IMG/VR virus record: IMGVR_UViG_3300045141_000011 | Coordinates: 1-47,399 of that record | Source of the DNA: a virus | Length of the DNA stretch: 47,399 nt | Strand: one strand, 5' to 3' | Shown: positions 24,031-30,837 of the stretch, one piece after another | Layout of the letters: each line of letters begins with the position of its first letter | Numbering within the stretch: the first letter of the stretch is position 1 | Translations under genes and position numbers: made by a program | Notes under the pieces: generated by a model | The model's input: only the letters and a program-made list of their open reading frames with translations | What the model was told of the DNA's origin: nothing | Databases searched by the model: none

Positions 24031-25013
24031 CACGGCTGCACCTCCCACGGTCGCAGTACGATTTGCACCAAGGTTCCATGCTTGGTGGCCTGTTTGATGG
24101 CCAGCCTGTCAGCGTCGTCAGGCTTGGGCAGTGTCACGTGTCCTTTGTGGTCTGGCAGCAGGCCCACGCGATAGCTCAGCGCGTCGCAACCTGCGCAGGC
24201 GCCGAAGTCGCGCTGGCCGTGGTACAGCTTGCGCCGTGCCGCCGTGAAGGCCGCGTTGTTCCATAGCTTGTCTATGGGTTCGCGCGTTATATCGCCTATG
24301 CGATAACGGCCACGCCAGTCGTTGCAGCAAATGGCGATGGTGCCATCATGACGAAAGCTAAGTTCACGGAACGGTTTCGCACATCGCTTTCCTTCACCTA
24401 GATTATTGAGTGGTGCGCCAGCTCCACAATGATTGTTCAAGGTGGCGTGGCCTCCTTTCGCGGCCTGTTCAATGTCCTGTATGTAGATGACCTGCATACT
24501 GCCCACAGGCCAGCGATGATGAGGGCTGTATTCCAAGCCATCACCGGGATAATCGTGTATGTTGATGTTCAACGGCAGCTGCTTCGTATGCTTCAATTCA
24601 CCGCGAATACGCGGCACGAAGTTCACGCCATTGTAATCGTCCAAAGCCAGCACGTTCAGGCCATTCATGAACAATGCGCGCACCTTGGCTATGGTATCCT
24701 TTACCAGCCCTGCGCCGTTGCTGGTAATCATAAGCTGATTGCGTGGCAGCGCCTGCCGAAATACTTTTATGATTTCGGTAAGCGACTGGTTGACAGTGGG
24801 CTCGCCGTGCATAGCAAACTCAATGCGACTGTTCCACTTGACACGCGCAATTTCGTCGGCGATGCGTGCGGCCAGCGGCACAGTCATGAATTTGTAGTTC
24901 CCAGGTTTTTCGCGTATGCCCTGCAGGCCGCAGAAGCTGCACTGCAAAGGACAGCCCTCTGTCGGCTCAACCTGTATGGCGAACGGTGGATCTTGCGTGT
25001 ACTGCTTCTTCAT
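24030..25013 (-). CDS. Radical SAM enzyme with SPASM-type C-terminus
   Basis: The 327-residue protein has the iron-sulphur motif CPLQCSFCG (Cys21, Cys25, Cys28) for S-adenosylmethionine cleavage, a (beta/alpha) core with SRIEFAMHGEPTVNQSL near 67-83, and a C-terminal auxiliary cluster region with NNHCGAGAP, KRCAKPF, IAICCNDWRG and FGACAGCDAL. In hypermodified-thymine phages a radical SAM enzyme rearranges the amino acid attached to the base, which would suit its place between two glycosyltransferases and the transferase-like gene. The ATG at 25013 overlaps the upstream stop (ATGA); the longer frame to 25088 lies inside the upstream gene. Confidence 0.88.
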   Translation of the reverse strand: MKKQYTQDPPFAIQVEPTEGCPLQCSFCGLQGIREKPGNYKFMTVPLAARIADEIARVKWNSRIEFAMHGEPTVNQSLTEIIKVFRQALPRNQLMITSNGAGLVKDTIAKVRALFMNGLNVLALDDYNGVNFVPRIRGELKHTKQLPLNINIHDYPGDGLEYSPHHRWPVGSMQVIYIQDIEQAAKGGHATLNNHCGAGAPLNNLGEGKRCAKPFRELSFRHDGTIAICCNDWRGRYRIGDITREPIDKLWNNAAFTAARRKLYHGQRDFGACAGCDALSYRVGLLPDHKGHVTLPKPDDADRLAIKQATKHGTLVQIVLRPWEVQP

Positions 25014-25810
25014 ATGCTCCCCACGGTGCTGGTTTCGTACGCTTGCTTCCACTGCACGATAACGTCTGTGCGCGTGCCGCCTCCCCATGCCGTCTTGGTT
25101 GTTTTCTGTACCAGCTTAACGAACGGCGCATGAAGTTTGGCCAGCCCTCGCGCGCCTTCCGCCTGCCGTTCCAGCGTGCGGTACAGGCTGCAGCCACCAG
25201 CGGCCTGACTGCCGCCTTGGTCTTGAACGTAGCTGCACAAGGCCGCGTTCCGGTAACCAAGGCGCAGCAGCTGCAGAGCCACGTCAAAGTCTTCCATGAT
25301 AATGATGCGGTCAAAGCGAACCTGCTTCTTGCGCAGCACGTTCACATCGTAGGCCAAGGCACGAAGAAGGCGCGTGCACTCTTTGATAGGATCTGTGATG
25401 CGATTGCCGCCTTCACGCGCCAGTATACCGACATGAGCGTACTGCTTCAGCATCTTGTCCACGGTCATAATACAGGTTTCCAAGCCAACGTCCGTGATTG
25501 GCAGGAACTTTGTCTTATCGTCCTGTCGCCGTACGAAGAAGCGCAGGTCGTCGTCAAGCATCAGCACGTGTGGGCCGTACTTCTTCACATCGTGTTGATC
25601 AACGATGAACTGGCGCACCTTGCCTATGCTGTTCGCGTTCTTAGGACAGGCCAGCACTTGCGCGCACTGGTATCCATTGATAATCTGGTTGTCCCCTTCA
25701 GCGTGGTCAACTACCAGCACCACGTCCTTCAAAAGACGTTTGCAGTTGCGCAGGCTGTGCAACGTAACCTGATCGTTGACTCGCCCACGAGTTGGAATGT
25801 ATATCCTCAT
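25010..25810 (-). CDS. GT-A glycosyltransferase, TET-associated (TAGT)-like
   Basis: A 266-residue nucleotide-sugar transferase. MRIYIPTRGR at 1-10 is the nucleotide-binding opening, SIGKVRQFIVDQ at 61-72 the second strand-helix, and HVLMLDDDLRFF at 81-92 the metal-binding acidic motif (Asp86-Asp88). IIIMEDFDVALQLLRLG near 165-181 is the acceptor-side motif with an ED pair. This matches the TET/JBP-associated glycosyltransferase group, which puts sugars on hydroxymethylated pyrimidines in phage DNA. No TET/JBP oxygenase is seen here; the hydroxymethyl group would come from the TS-like enzyme. The start overlaps the upstream stop as TGATG. Confidence 0.85.
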   Translation of the reverse strand: MRIYIPTRGRVNDQVTLHSLRNCKRLLKDVVLVVDHAEGDNQIINGYQCAQVLACPKNANSIGKVRQFIVDQHDVKKYGPHVLMLDDDLRFFVRRQDDKTKFLPITDVGLETCIMTVDKMLKQYAHVGILAREGGNRITDPIKECTRLLRALAYDVNVLRKKQVRFDRIIIMEDFDVALQLLRLGYRNAALCSYVQDQGGSQAAGGCSLYRTLERQAEGARGLAKLHAPFVKLVQKTTKTAWGGGTRTDVIVQWKQAYETSTVGSI

Positions 25811-26634
25811 CACTTATCTCCCTTCAAATATCCATGTTCAATGCGCCAGCGGTTTACGCTGGCATCACTGGTTCGTAGAAATCGCAACGCGCTGTTCTTA
25901 CCACGCGCAAGGCCCACCAAGCCCGGAAAGGTACTACAGCACGCCTGCAGCTGCTGCAGCAGCCCAGCGGCCTCGCGTGCAGCACGGCTGCCTAATCCGC
26001 CCTGCTCATACCAGCGTGCACGGTAGAAAAGCCAGTTGTCCACCAGCACGCGGCCATAGAAGGCCACGGCCTGCGCACTGGCGAAGCTGTCGTGGCACAG
26101 ACGATGCTTGAAGCGTATGCCTGCTTCTGCACGCATGACGAACACCTTGCTTTTCACAAAGCGGCGAAAGCCGAAACGTTTCCCGCGGAAGTATGGGTTT
26201 TCCATGGTGGCGACACCACCATAGCAGGCGCCGAAGCTGTCGCAGCGCACGGCCAGCGCCTGCAGCTCTTTCACGTAATCCTTGACGCTGCAGTTCTTGT
26301 TGAAAAAGGGCCGCCAGTTCTGACCATCAGCAGTGTCCACCAGCCCATCAACGCTGTGCTTACGGCGCAGGCCGCCATCCACTGCCGCGAAGCCCTGTAT
26401 GTTGTCGTCCATGCCACAGTACCAGCCACGGCCCACGGCGGCAGTAATGGCGTTGCGCTTGGCCACCAGATCGCCTGTATCCGTCACCATTACGCGCCTG
26501 TGGCCCAGCCTACGCGCTGCGTCGGCTTGCTGGCCGTTATCCAGTACCAAGGTGTACGGCACGCCTGCAGCCTGCAGCAGCTTGGGTGTGTGAAGTCGTT
26601 CTTCTTGCGCGCGACTGACAATGTAAATATTCAT
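25810..26634 (-). CDS. Second GT-A glycosyltransferase (GREB1/TAGT-like)
   Basis: The 274-residue protein is a diverged relative of its neighbour. MNIYIVSRAQ at 1-10 replaces the IYIPTRGR opening, LVAKRNAITAAVGRGWYCGMDDN at 56-78 (in parts) holds the RN and DDN motifs of the donor and metal site, and ENPYFRGKRFGFRRFVKSKVFV near 145-166 lies on the acceptor side. A basic, Arg-rich C-terminal half may bind DNA. It begins the six-gene operon, 94 bp after the basic protein gene and its hairpin. A pair of transferases suggests either a disaccharide or two different sugars on the modified base. Confidence 0.8.
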   Translation of the reverse strand: MNIYIVSRAQEERLHTPKLLQAAGVPYTLVLDNGQQADAARRLGHRRVMVTDTGDLVAKRNAITAAVGRGWYCGMDDNIQGFAAVDGGLRRKHSVDGLVDTADGQNWRPFFNKNCSVKDYVKELQALAVRCDSFGACYGGVATMENPYFRGKRFGFRRFVKSKVFVMRAEAGIRFKHRLCHDSFASAQAVAFYGRVLVDNWLFYRARWYEQGGLGSRAAREAAGLLQQLQACCSTFPGLVGLARGKNSALRFLRTSDASVNRWRIEHGYLKGDK

Positions 26635-26673
26635 TTGTTGGTACCTTAAAGGGTGAAGATGCGCAAACGTGTC

Positions 26674-26701
26674 AAGAGGCCGCTGTCACCAGCGGCCTCT
26701 T
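26674..26701 (-). terminator. Strong hairpin before the modification operon
   Basis: An 11-bp perfect stem (AAGAGGCCGCT with AGCGGCCTCTT) and 6-nt loop follow the basic protein gene on the leftward strand. No clear U run follows, so it may attenuate rather than stop transcription into the glycosyltransferase genes. Confidence 0.65.
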
Positions 26702-26728
26702 AGGTTGTGCGGCCCTGTGGCCGCCGTG

Positions 26729-27118
26729 CTACTTTGCTTCCTTCAGGAAGCCAAGGCGCGTGAACGCATCACGGACGCGCACGCGGCAAACCTTTTCGGC
26801 ATCCTGGCCGCTGCGAAGCTCAACCTTGGCAGCCACGGCGCTGATCAGCCTTTCCAGCGTGATGGGCTTACTGGCCAGTGCGCCGACCGTGTGGAAGAAG
26901 CTGCCTTCGCGCTGCTCTGTGGCTGCCTTGGTGGCTACCACCTTGGTCTGGTACAGCTCGCTGACGGCAGCTGCAGGCGCTGCTCCGTTGCTGGCTTTGA
27001 CGGCCTTGGCTGGCTTGGCTTTGACGGCTGGTGCTGCAGCGGCCTTCTTGCTGTTCTTGGCTGCAGGTGCGTTGACCGATGCGAACTTTGTGGGCTTGGT
27101 GTTTTCCGTAGCTTTCAT
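26729..27118 (-). CDS. Nested short form of the basic protein (129 aa)
   Basis: An in-frame ATG at 27118 is preceded by AAGGAG at ideal spacing, better than the site of the long form. It would yield the C-terminal Ala/Lys tract plus the helical domain only. The ribosome binding site is read as Lys-Glu within the long form (ENKELQ). Whether both forms, or only separate proteins after loss of a stop codon, are made cannot be told from sequence. Confidence 0.6.
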   Translation of the reverse strand: MKATENTKPTKFASVNAPAAKNSKKAAAAPAVKAKPAKAVKASNGAAPAAAVSELYQTKVVATKAATEQREGSFFHTVGALASKPITLERLISAVAAKVELRSGQDAEKVCRVRVRDAFTRLGFLKEAK

Positions 27119-27727
27119 TTGGAGCTCCTTGTTTTCTAGAATTCGTTTTAAGGCCTCTTGGGCCAACACAGATATTGTAACATTCTCGTTCAACGGATGC
27201 AACAGATTTTTTGCGCAGGCAAAAATGCTGGCACCGACTACAGGCTGCAGGTACAGCGCCTGCCGTGCGTGATGGCTGTTGATGTGAATAAGGTCAACGT
27301 GAAAACCTTTGTTCACAACGAAGCCTGCGCTTTCCTCATTGAGTTCTACGCGTAGGTAGGCCACGCCATTGACATCCCGAAAAACTTGGTACACATTAGG
27401 GTGCACACCATTTTTCCGGCTGACGGTACCTTTGACTGGCTTGGCCTTGGGTGCGCGCCTGCGCTGGGCCTTGGCTGTGGCTGGGCTGGTTACGTGCGGC
27501 CCAGCCGTGGCAATGGCCGCCACGGCCTTGGCTGCCTTGCTGGTGGCCGCCTTGGCTCGCATGGCCGTGTGGGCCTTGCTGCCATTGAGCAGCGCCTGCG
27601 CCTGCAACTCAGCCTCGTGGCTTGGGCCTAACAGGCTTTTCTGTCGTGGGTCTTTACGCGCTGCCTCTAGTGCGCGCAGTTGTTTTCCGTCCTGTATGCG
27701 GTTGAGCGTTGAAAGTGATTTGTTCAT
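26729..27727 (-). CDS. Basic Ala/Lys-rich nucleoid-like protein (332 aa, long form)
   Basis: Three parts are visible. Residues 1-110 are low-complexity Ala/Lys/Arg with linker character. Residues about 108-200 form a folded domain (NGVHPNVYQVFRDVNGVAYL, then VNKGFHVDLIHINSHH, ending ISVLAQEALKRILEN). Residues 204-332 are a second Ala/Lys tract (KKAAAAPAVKAKPAKAVKA) leading to a compact helical end (LERLISAVAAKVELRS, then DAFTRLGFLKEAK). The Ala/Lys/Pro tracts recall histone H1-like tails, so binding to the phage DNA is likely. A strong internal start can make the last 129 residues alone. Start overlaps the upstream stop (ATGA). Confidence 0.75.
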   Translation of the reverse strand: MNKSLSTLNRIQDGKQLRALEAARKDPRQKSLLGPSHEAELQAQALLNGSKAHTAMRAKAATSKAAKAVAAIATAGPHVTSPATAKAQRRRAPKAKPVKGTVSRKNGVHPNVYQVFRDVNGVAYLRVELNEESAGFVVNKGFHVDLIHINSHHARQALYLQPVVGASIFACAKNLLHPLNENVTISVLAQEALKRILENKELQMKATENTKPTKFASVNAPAAKNSKKAAAAPAVKAKPAKAVKASNGAAPAAAVSELYQTKVVATKAATEQREGSFFHTVGALASKPITLERLISAVAAKVELRSGQDAEKVCRVRVRDAFTRLGFLKEAK

Positions 27728-27975
27728 GCTGCACCTGCTACGCTCTGCTTGCTGCGGATGTTGCTGGCTTTCACGCTGACGACTACGCAGGGCCGCACAT
27801 CAACCATCGCCTGCCTATCGCTATCGTAAAACTTCCAGACCTCCATGGTGCCTTCTACGCCTGCGCGCAGGCCGTCGCCAATCGTTGCCTCCACCACGTT
27901 AACCATCCGCACGGCGCTGTTAGGCATCCTGATGGCTATCGGTGAAGATAGGGTAATCAAGTATCGCTGGTTCAC
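27724..27975 (-). CDS. Small hypothetical protein (83 aa)
   Basis: GTG at 27975 is preceded by GGAGGG and overlaps the upstream DUF6011 gene stop. The product is beta-rich (RYLITLSSPIAIRMPNSAVRM, read in parts, then DVRPCVVVSVKASNI) with an acidic middle (DGLRAGVEGTMEVWKFYDSD). No membrane segment or metal motif. It lies in a coupled series of five small genes transcribed from the promoter at 29291-29319. Function unknown. Confidence 0.72.
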   Translation of the reverse strand: MNQRYLITLSSPIAIRMPNSAVRMVNVVEATIGDGLRAGVEGTMEVWKFYDSDRQAMVDVRPCVVVSVKASNIRSKQSVAGAA

Positions 27976-28637
27976 ATTCCCTCCATTTTGTTGATGCACT
28001 CTGGGCCGAAACCGCTGGCAATGCTTTCTGGAACCGTCAGCGTGCGGCCACAACGGCCACAGCGGCCAGCGTGCCACAGTTCCAATTGCGCAGGCGTGGT
28101 GCCTTGCACAAAGTTTTTGAAAGACCAGTTGAACGCCTTGACAGGCGTGCTGTCCATATTCATGCGTGACTTGGCCGTGGTGCGGAACACGTTGTCCCGC
28201 ACTATACCGAGGTAAGTAAAATCGCTTTCGTTGTCTGGGCCGCTGAGCAGGCTGACGAACCACGTTACCGAGTTCGGGTACCGTGGGTCAACTTCCGCCT
28301 TCTTGACTTTGTACGTGTACCGCGTGCCGCTGGCCGTGCTGCGGAGTGTGAAGGTAGCATTTCCACCCAGGATGAATCGTACCGCTGCTGCTGCAGCTGT
28401 AATCTGGTGCGCTCCAATGCCGCCACCTTGGGGTTCAGCATCAACTTGGTGCGGCACGCTGGGTGCAGGCTGGCTCCCAGCAGCACGGCGGCCACCTTGT
28501 CCTCTATCAGTTTCAGGCACGCTCTGCAAATCATTTTCAATTTCCTCCTGCCACTTGGGCGTCTTGCGCTGCCGTTTGCGCGTTTCTTGTGCGGCCAGTG
28601 TTGCTTCAGTGAAGCGAGTGTGAAATGGCAGTGTCAT
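27972..28637 (-). CDS. DUF6011-type zinc-finger phage protein
   Basis: The 221-residue protein starts at the ATG that overlaps the upstream stop (28637). Residues about 90-190 form a conserved domain with FILGGNATFTLRS, TRYTYKVKKAE, then WFVSLLSGPDNESDFTYLGIV. The C-terminus has GRCGRCGRTLTVPESIASGFGPEC, a four-Cys zinc ribbon of the DUF6011 kind. A linker of low complexity at 40-85 overlaps another open frame with a strong ribosome binding site. The role of DUF6011 proteins is unknown; the zinc ribbon suggests binding of nucleic acid or protein. Confidence 0.8.
   Translation of the reverse strand: MTLPFHTRFTEATLAAQETRKRQRKTPKWQEEIENDLQSVPETDRGQGGRRAAGSQPAPSVPHQVDAEPQGGGIGAHQITAAAAAVRFILGGNATFTLRSTASGTRYTYKVKKAEVDPRYPNSVTWFVSLLSGPDNESDFTYLGIVRDNVFRTTAKSRMNMDSTPVKAFNWSFKNFVQGTTPAQLELWHAGRCGRCGRTLTVPESIASGFGPECINKMEGM
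28265..28534 (-). CDS. Overlapping open frame with CxxC start, possible small zinc protein
   Basis: Inside the DUF6011 gene, another frame has AGGAGG nine bases before ATG at 28534. Its first 30 codons read MICRACLKLIED and then ASLHPACRTKL, a plausible CxxC...HxxC metal site followed by a charged helix. The last third looks like noise (Arg/Ser/Thr-rich), so the true product may be short or absent. Listed because the ribosome binding site is better than that of many real genes here. Confidence 0.3.
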   Translation of the reverse strand: MICRACLKLIEDKVAAVLLGASLHPACRTKLMLNPKVAALERTRLQLQQQRYDSSWVEMLPSHSAARPAARGTRTKSRRRKLTHGTRTR

Positions 28638-28834
28638 TGCTGGCCGCCTTTCACAATGAACATCTTCATGGCATCCCACTGATTGTGATTGAGGCAGCTC
28701 ATGGAAAGCATACAGTCAACGTATTCCATGAAAGTGGCTGGCAGCAGTACAGGCAGGCCGTGTTCATCAACACGAACCTGCGTGTACAGAATTTCGCCGA
28801 TCGTTATGCCACAGACAGGTGTAAGACGTTCCAT
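28634..28834 (-). CDS. Small hypothetical protein (66 aa)
   Basis: ATG at 28834 lies six bases after GGAGGT and overlaps the stop of the upstream gene; an earlier GTG at 28837 is too close. The product is compact, with an N-terminal strand region (RLTPVCGITIGEILYTQVRV) and a helical end (FMEYVDCMLSMSCLNHNQWD). It ends by ATGA overlap with the DUF6011 gene. No family recognised. Confidence 0.7.
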   Translation of the reverse strand: MERLTPVCGITIGEILYTQVRVDEHGLPVLLPATFMEYVDCMLSMSCLNHNQWDAMKMFIVKGGQQ

Positions 28835-29274
28835 CACTTCACCTCCGGAACAACGATTTTCAGGCCATAGACGCTTGGGTAGTACAACTCCTCGCGGCCT
28901 TCCGCCTGCACCACAACGCGGCCTGTGCTGCCTGCCTGATGCGGAGCAATGAAGTTAACCAGCACGGCCTGATCGCCGCGGAAGTCGGTGATGGTGCTGC
29001 CCAGCGCCACACGTGCGCCAGTTTTTTCAACCACGATGTACGGCTCCGCTGGTGCGGCCTTGTCTTGCTGCGCATCCTGCAGGCTGGCTAAATTTTCTGT
29101 AGGAGTTCCGCATTGTGGGCAGTGTGGCCCAGCACTACGAAAATCAGCAGCGCGTTTGAAACTGCTGCCCTTCTTCGCGCCGCACCTTGGACAGTCTGCT
29201 TGCAGTGTGAAAACATCTGGTGAGCTGGTGGTGGTGGCCTTGATGGGCCGTTGCCGTTTGCTTTGCTTTGTCAT
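28834..29274 (-). CDS. Zinc-ribbon protein with small beta-barrel domain
   Basis: First gene after the promoter at 29291-29319. Start at 29274, where GGAGG is five bases upstream. The 146-residue product has a zinc ribbon (CPRCGAKK near 28-35 and CPQCG near 52-56) and a C-terminal beta domain (GARVALGSTITDFRGDQAVLV, in parts, ending YYPSVYGLKIVVPEV) seen in other phage early genes. It may bind nucleic acid or phage RNA polymerase partners, but no function is known. Confidence 0.75.
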   Translation of the reverse strand: MTKQSKRQRPIKATTTSSPDVFTLQADCPRCGAKKGSSFKRAADFRSAGPHCPQCGTPTENLASLQDAQQDKAAPAEPYIVVEKTGARVALGSTITDFRGDQAVLVNFIAPHQAGSTGRVVVQAEGREELYYPSVYGLKIVVPEVK

Positions 29275-29290
29275 AAAATCCTCCATACAC

Positions 29291-29319
29291 ATTATCAGTC
29301 ATAGCATAATAAGGTGCAA
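29291..29319 (-). promoter_or_regulatory. Sigma70-type promoter for the 29.3-to-21.3 kb operon
   Basis: On the leftward strand TTGCAC at 29319-29314 is separated by exactly 17 bases from GATAAT at 29296-29291, close to the consensus. It precedes the zinc-ribbon gene by about 10-15 nt of leader. It is well placed to drive the small genes and, by readthrough, the modification operon. Confidence 0.75.
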
Positions 29320-29344
29320 GTGAAAAGCACCAGTGTTTTTCACT
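29319..29344 (-). terminator. Hairpin after the SNF2-type helicase gene
   Basis: AGTGAAAA and TTTTCACT form an 8-bp stem with a 10-nt loop. It lies 21 nt after the helicase stop and just upstream of the promoter. The stem ends in TTTTCACTTG, so termination is possible but not strong. Confidence 0.5.
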
Positions 29345-29364
29345 TTATCATGCTTTGTTTTCAA

Positions 29365-30837
29365 TCACTTGCGCTTGTCATGCACGTACGAACGCAGCGC
29401 CAGCATCAAACCACGCTGGCCCTTATCCTTGGTTTTCAAGGCGCGCAACTTGGCTTCGTCAACAGTGTTGCGCGCGATTATGTGGTGCACGAACACTTCG
29501 CCATGCTGGTTTCCATGCCGCCTGAACCTGCGTATCGTCTGGTCGTACTGCTCAAAATCGTACGTCAATCCGTAGAAGCAGACATGCTTGCAGCCACCAT
29601 ATTGCAGGTTGAGGCCGTGGCCCATACTGGCCGGATGTCCCAGCAGCGCGTTCAACTTGCCTGCGTTCCAATCGCTTTCAATTTTCAAATCCTGCGTCAT
29701 GCCGAATTCGCCCATCAATGGGATGTTCTTACCAAGCAGATTGCGAATGCGCGCCACGTCGTGCTCAAATTCGTACGCAATGAACAACGGGCTGCCCTGC
29801 AGCTCTTCGTACAGATCAAGCAGAGCTTCAGTCTTAGCATCGTGGATCATGGCCCAGCCACGGCGACGGCTGCCGTTGTCTTCGTGCGTGTACAGGCCGC
29901 CATTTGCTATCTGCGCGCATTTCGTCATGGAAGCTGCTGAGTTCACAGCTGTCACCACGTTGCCGTCAATTTCAGATATCAGCTCAGCTTCCATTTCGTC
30001 GTATATCTTGCGCGCCTTATCCGGCAACTCAACGCGAATGTTGTCTTCCACCACTTCCGGCACTTCAAGATAATCCTTCGCATCCAAGCTCATGATCATG
30101 GGCTTGATGCGCGCCTGTATCAGCTTTTCTGCTCCAGGTTTCAACTTCCACGTATATCCGCCATAGCCAGTTGGAAAGAAGTAGTTCATACGATAGTGCG
30201 TGATGTACGCGCCGAGCGCGTTGCCCATATCACATATAAAAATCTGCCCGAATAAATCAAGGTACCCATTCGGGTTCGGACTGCCTGTCAGTATCCAACG
30301 GCGCTTGAACGAAGACAGCGCAGGCTTCAGCAGCTTGAATCGCTGCGTGCTGGTGCGCTTGAACTTACTGCTTTCATCAATCACCAGCGTGTCGCAGTGC
30401 AGCTTGCGCCAGCGGTCGCCGTGCATAAGCCACGGCAGCCCATCAGGGTTGATAATGTACAGGTCAGCATCCTGTTCCACGGCCCATTCCTTGTCCTTGC
30501 CGTGCAATATCTGGTACGACAGACCGTTGAAGTCAGCCCACTTCTTTATTTCTGCAGGCCAGACCATGTAGCACGGACGCTTAGGAGCGATGATAAGCGC
30601 GTGTTTTAGAATGCCTTCTTGCTTGAGTATTTTTAACGCGGCCAAGGTGATGCTTGTCTTCTTCATTCCTGGCTCTAAGAACAGCCCTCCGCCGCCGTGC
30701 GTCAGCAAGTGTTTGACGCACTTCTTCATATACGGCAGCGGTTCCCACGGCACGCTCTTTGGCTCTTCGGCGCTGTTCAATGCACCATTTGAGCCAATCA
30801 ATTGCCTTTTCCGGGCTTTCAAAACTTGCGACGTCAT
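29365..30837 (-). CDS. SNF2/DEAD-like superfamily 2 helicase
   Basis: A 490-residue ATPase. Motif I is GGGLFLEPGMKKTSITLAAL near 50-69, motif II TLVIDESSKFKR near 150-161, motif III WILTGSPNPNG near 180-190, and the second lobe ends with a Q-x-x-x-R-x-x-R-x-G-like motif YDQTIRRFRRHG near 437-448. In motif I the usual second Gly of GxGKT is Lys (GMKKT), a departure from consensus. Phage relatives remodel or unwind DNA during replication and recombination. Its N-terminal 86 codons overlap the end of the VRR-NUC frame, so a later start (GTG at 30753 or ATG at 30729) is possible. Confidence 0.85.
   Translation of the reverse strand: MTSQVLKARKRQLIGSNGALNSAEEPKSVPWEPLPYMKKCVKHLLTHGGGGLFLEPGMKKTSITLAALKILKQEGILKHALIIAPKRPCYMVWPAEIKKWADFNGLSYQILHGKDKEWAVEQDADLYIINPDGLPWLMHGDRWRKLHCDTLVIDESSKFKRTSTQRFKLLKPALSSFKRRWILTGSPNPNGYLDLFGQIFICDMGNALGAYITHYRMNYFFPTGYGGYTWKLKPGAEKLIQARIKPMIMSLDAKDYLEVPEVVEDNIRVELPDKARKIYDEMEAELISEIDGNVVTAVNSAASMTKCAQIANGGLYTHEDNGSRRRGWAMIHDAKTEALLDLYEELQGSPLFIAYEFEHDVARIRNLLGKNIPLMGEFGMTQDLKIESDWNAGKLNALLGHPASMGHGLNLQYGGCKHVCFYGLTYDFEQYDQTIRRFRRHGNQHGEVFVHHIIARNTVDEAKLRALKTKDKGQRGLMLALRSYVHDKRK

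Noticed and set aside
24986-26026. 346-codon plus-strand frame opposite the glycosyltransferases
   Set aside because: It is a shadow frame. Both minus-strand genes have good motifs and coupling.
26658-26675. TTGACA on the leftward strand just after the hairpin at 26674-26701
   Set aside because: No acceptable -10 box lies 16-18 bases downstream, so I do not call a promoter for the modification operon there.
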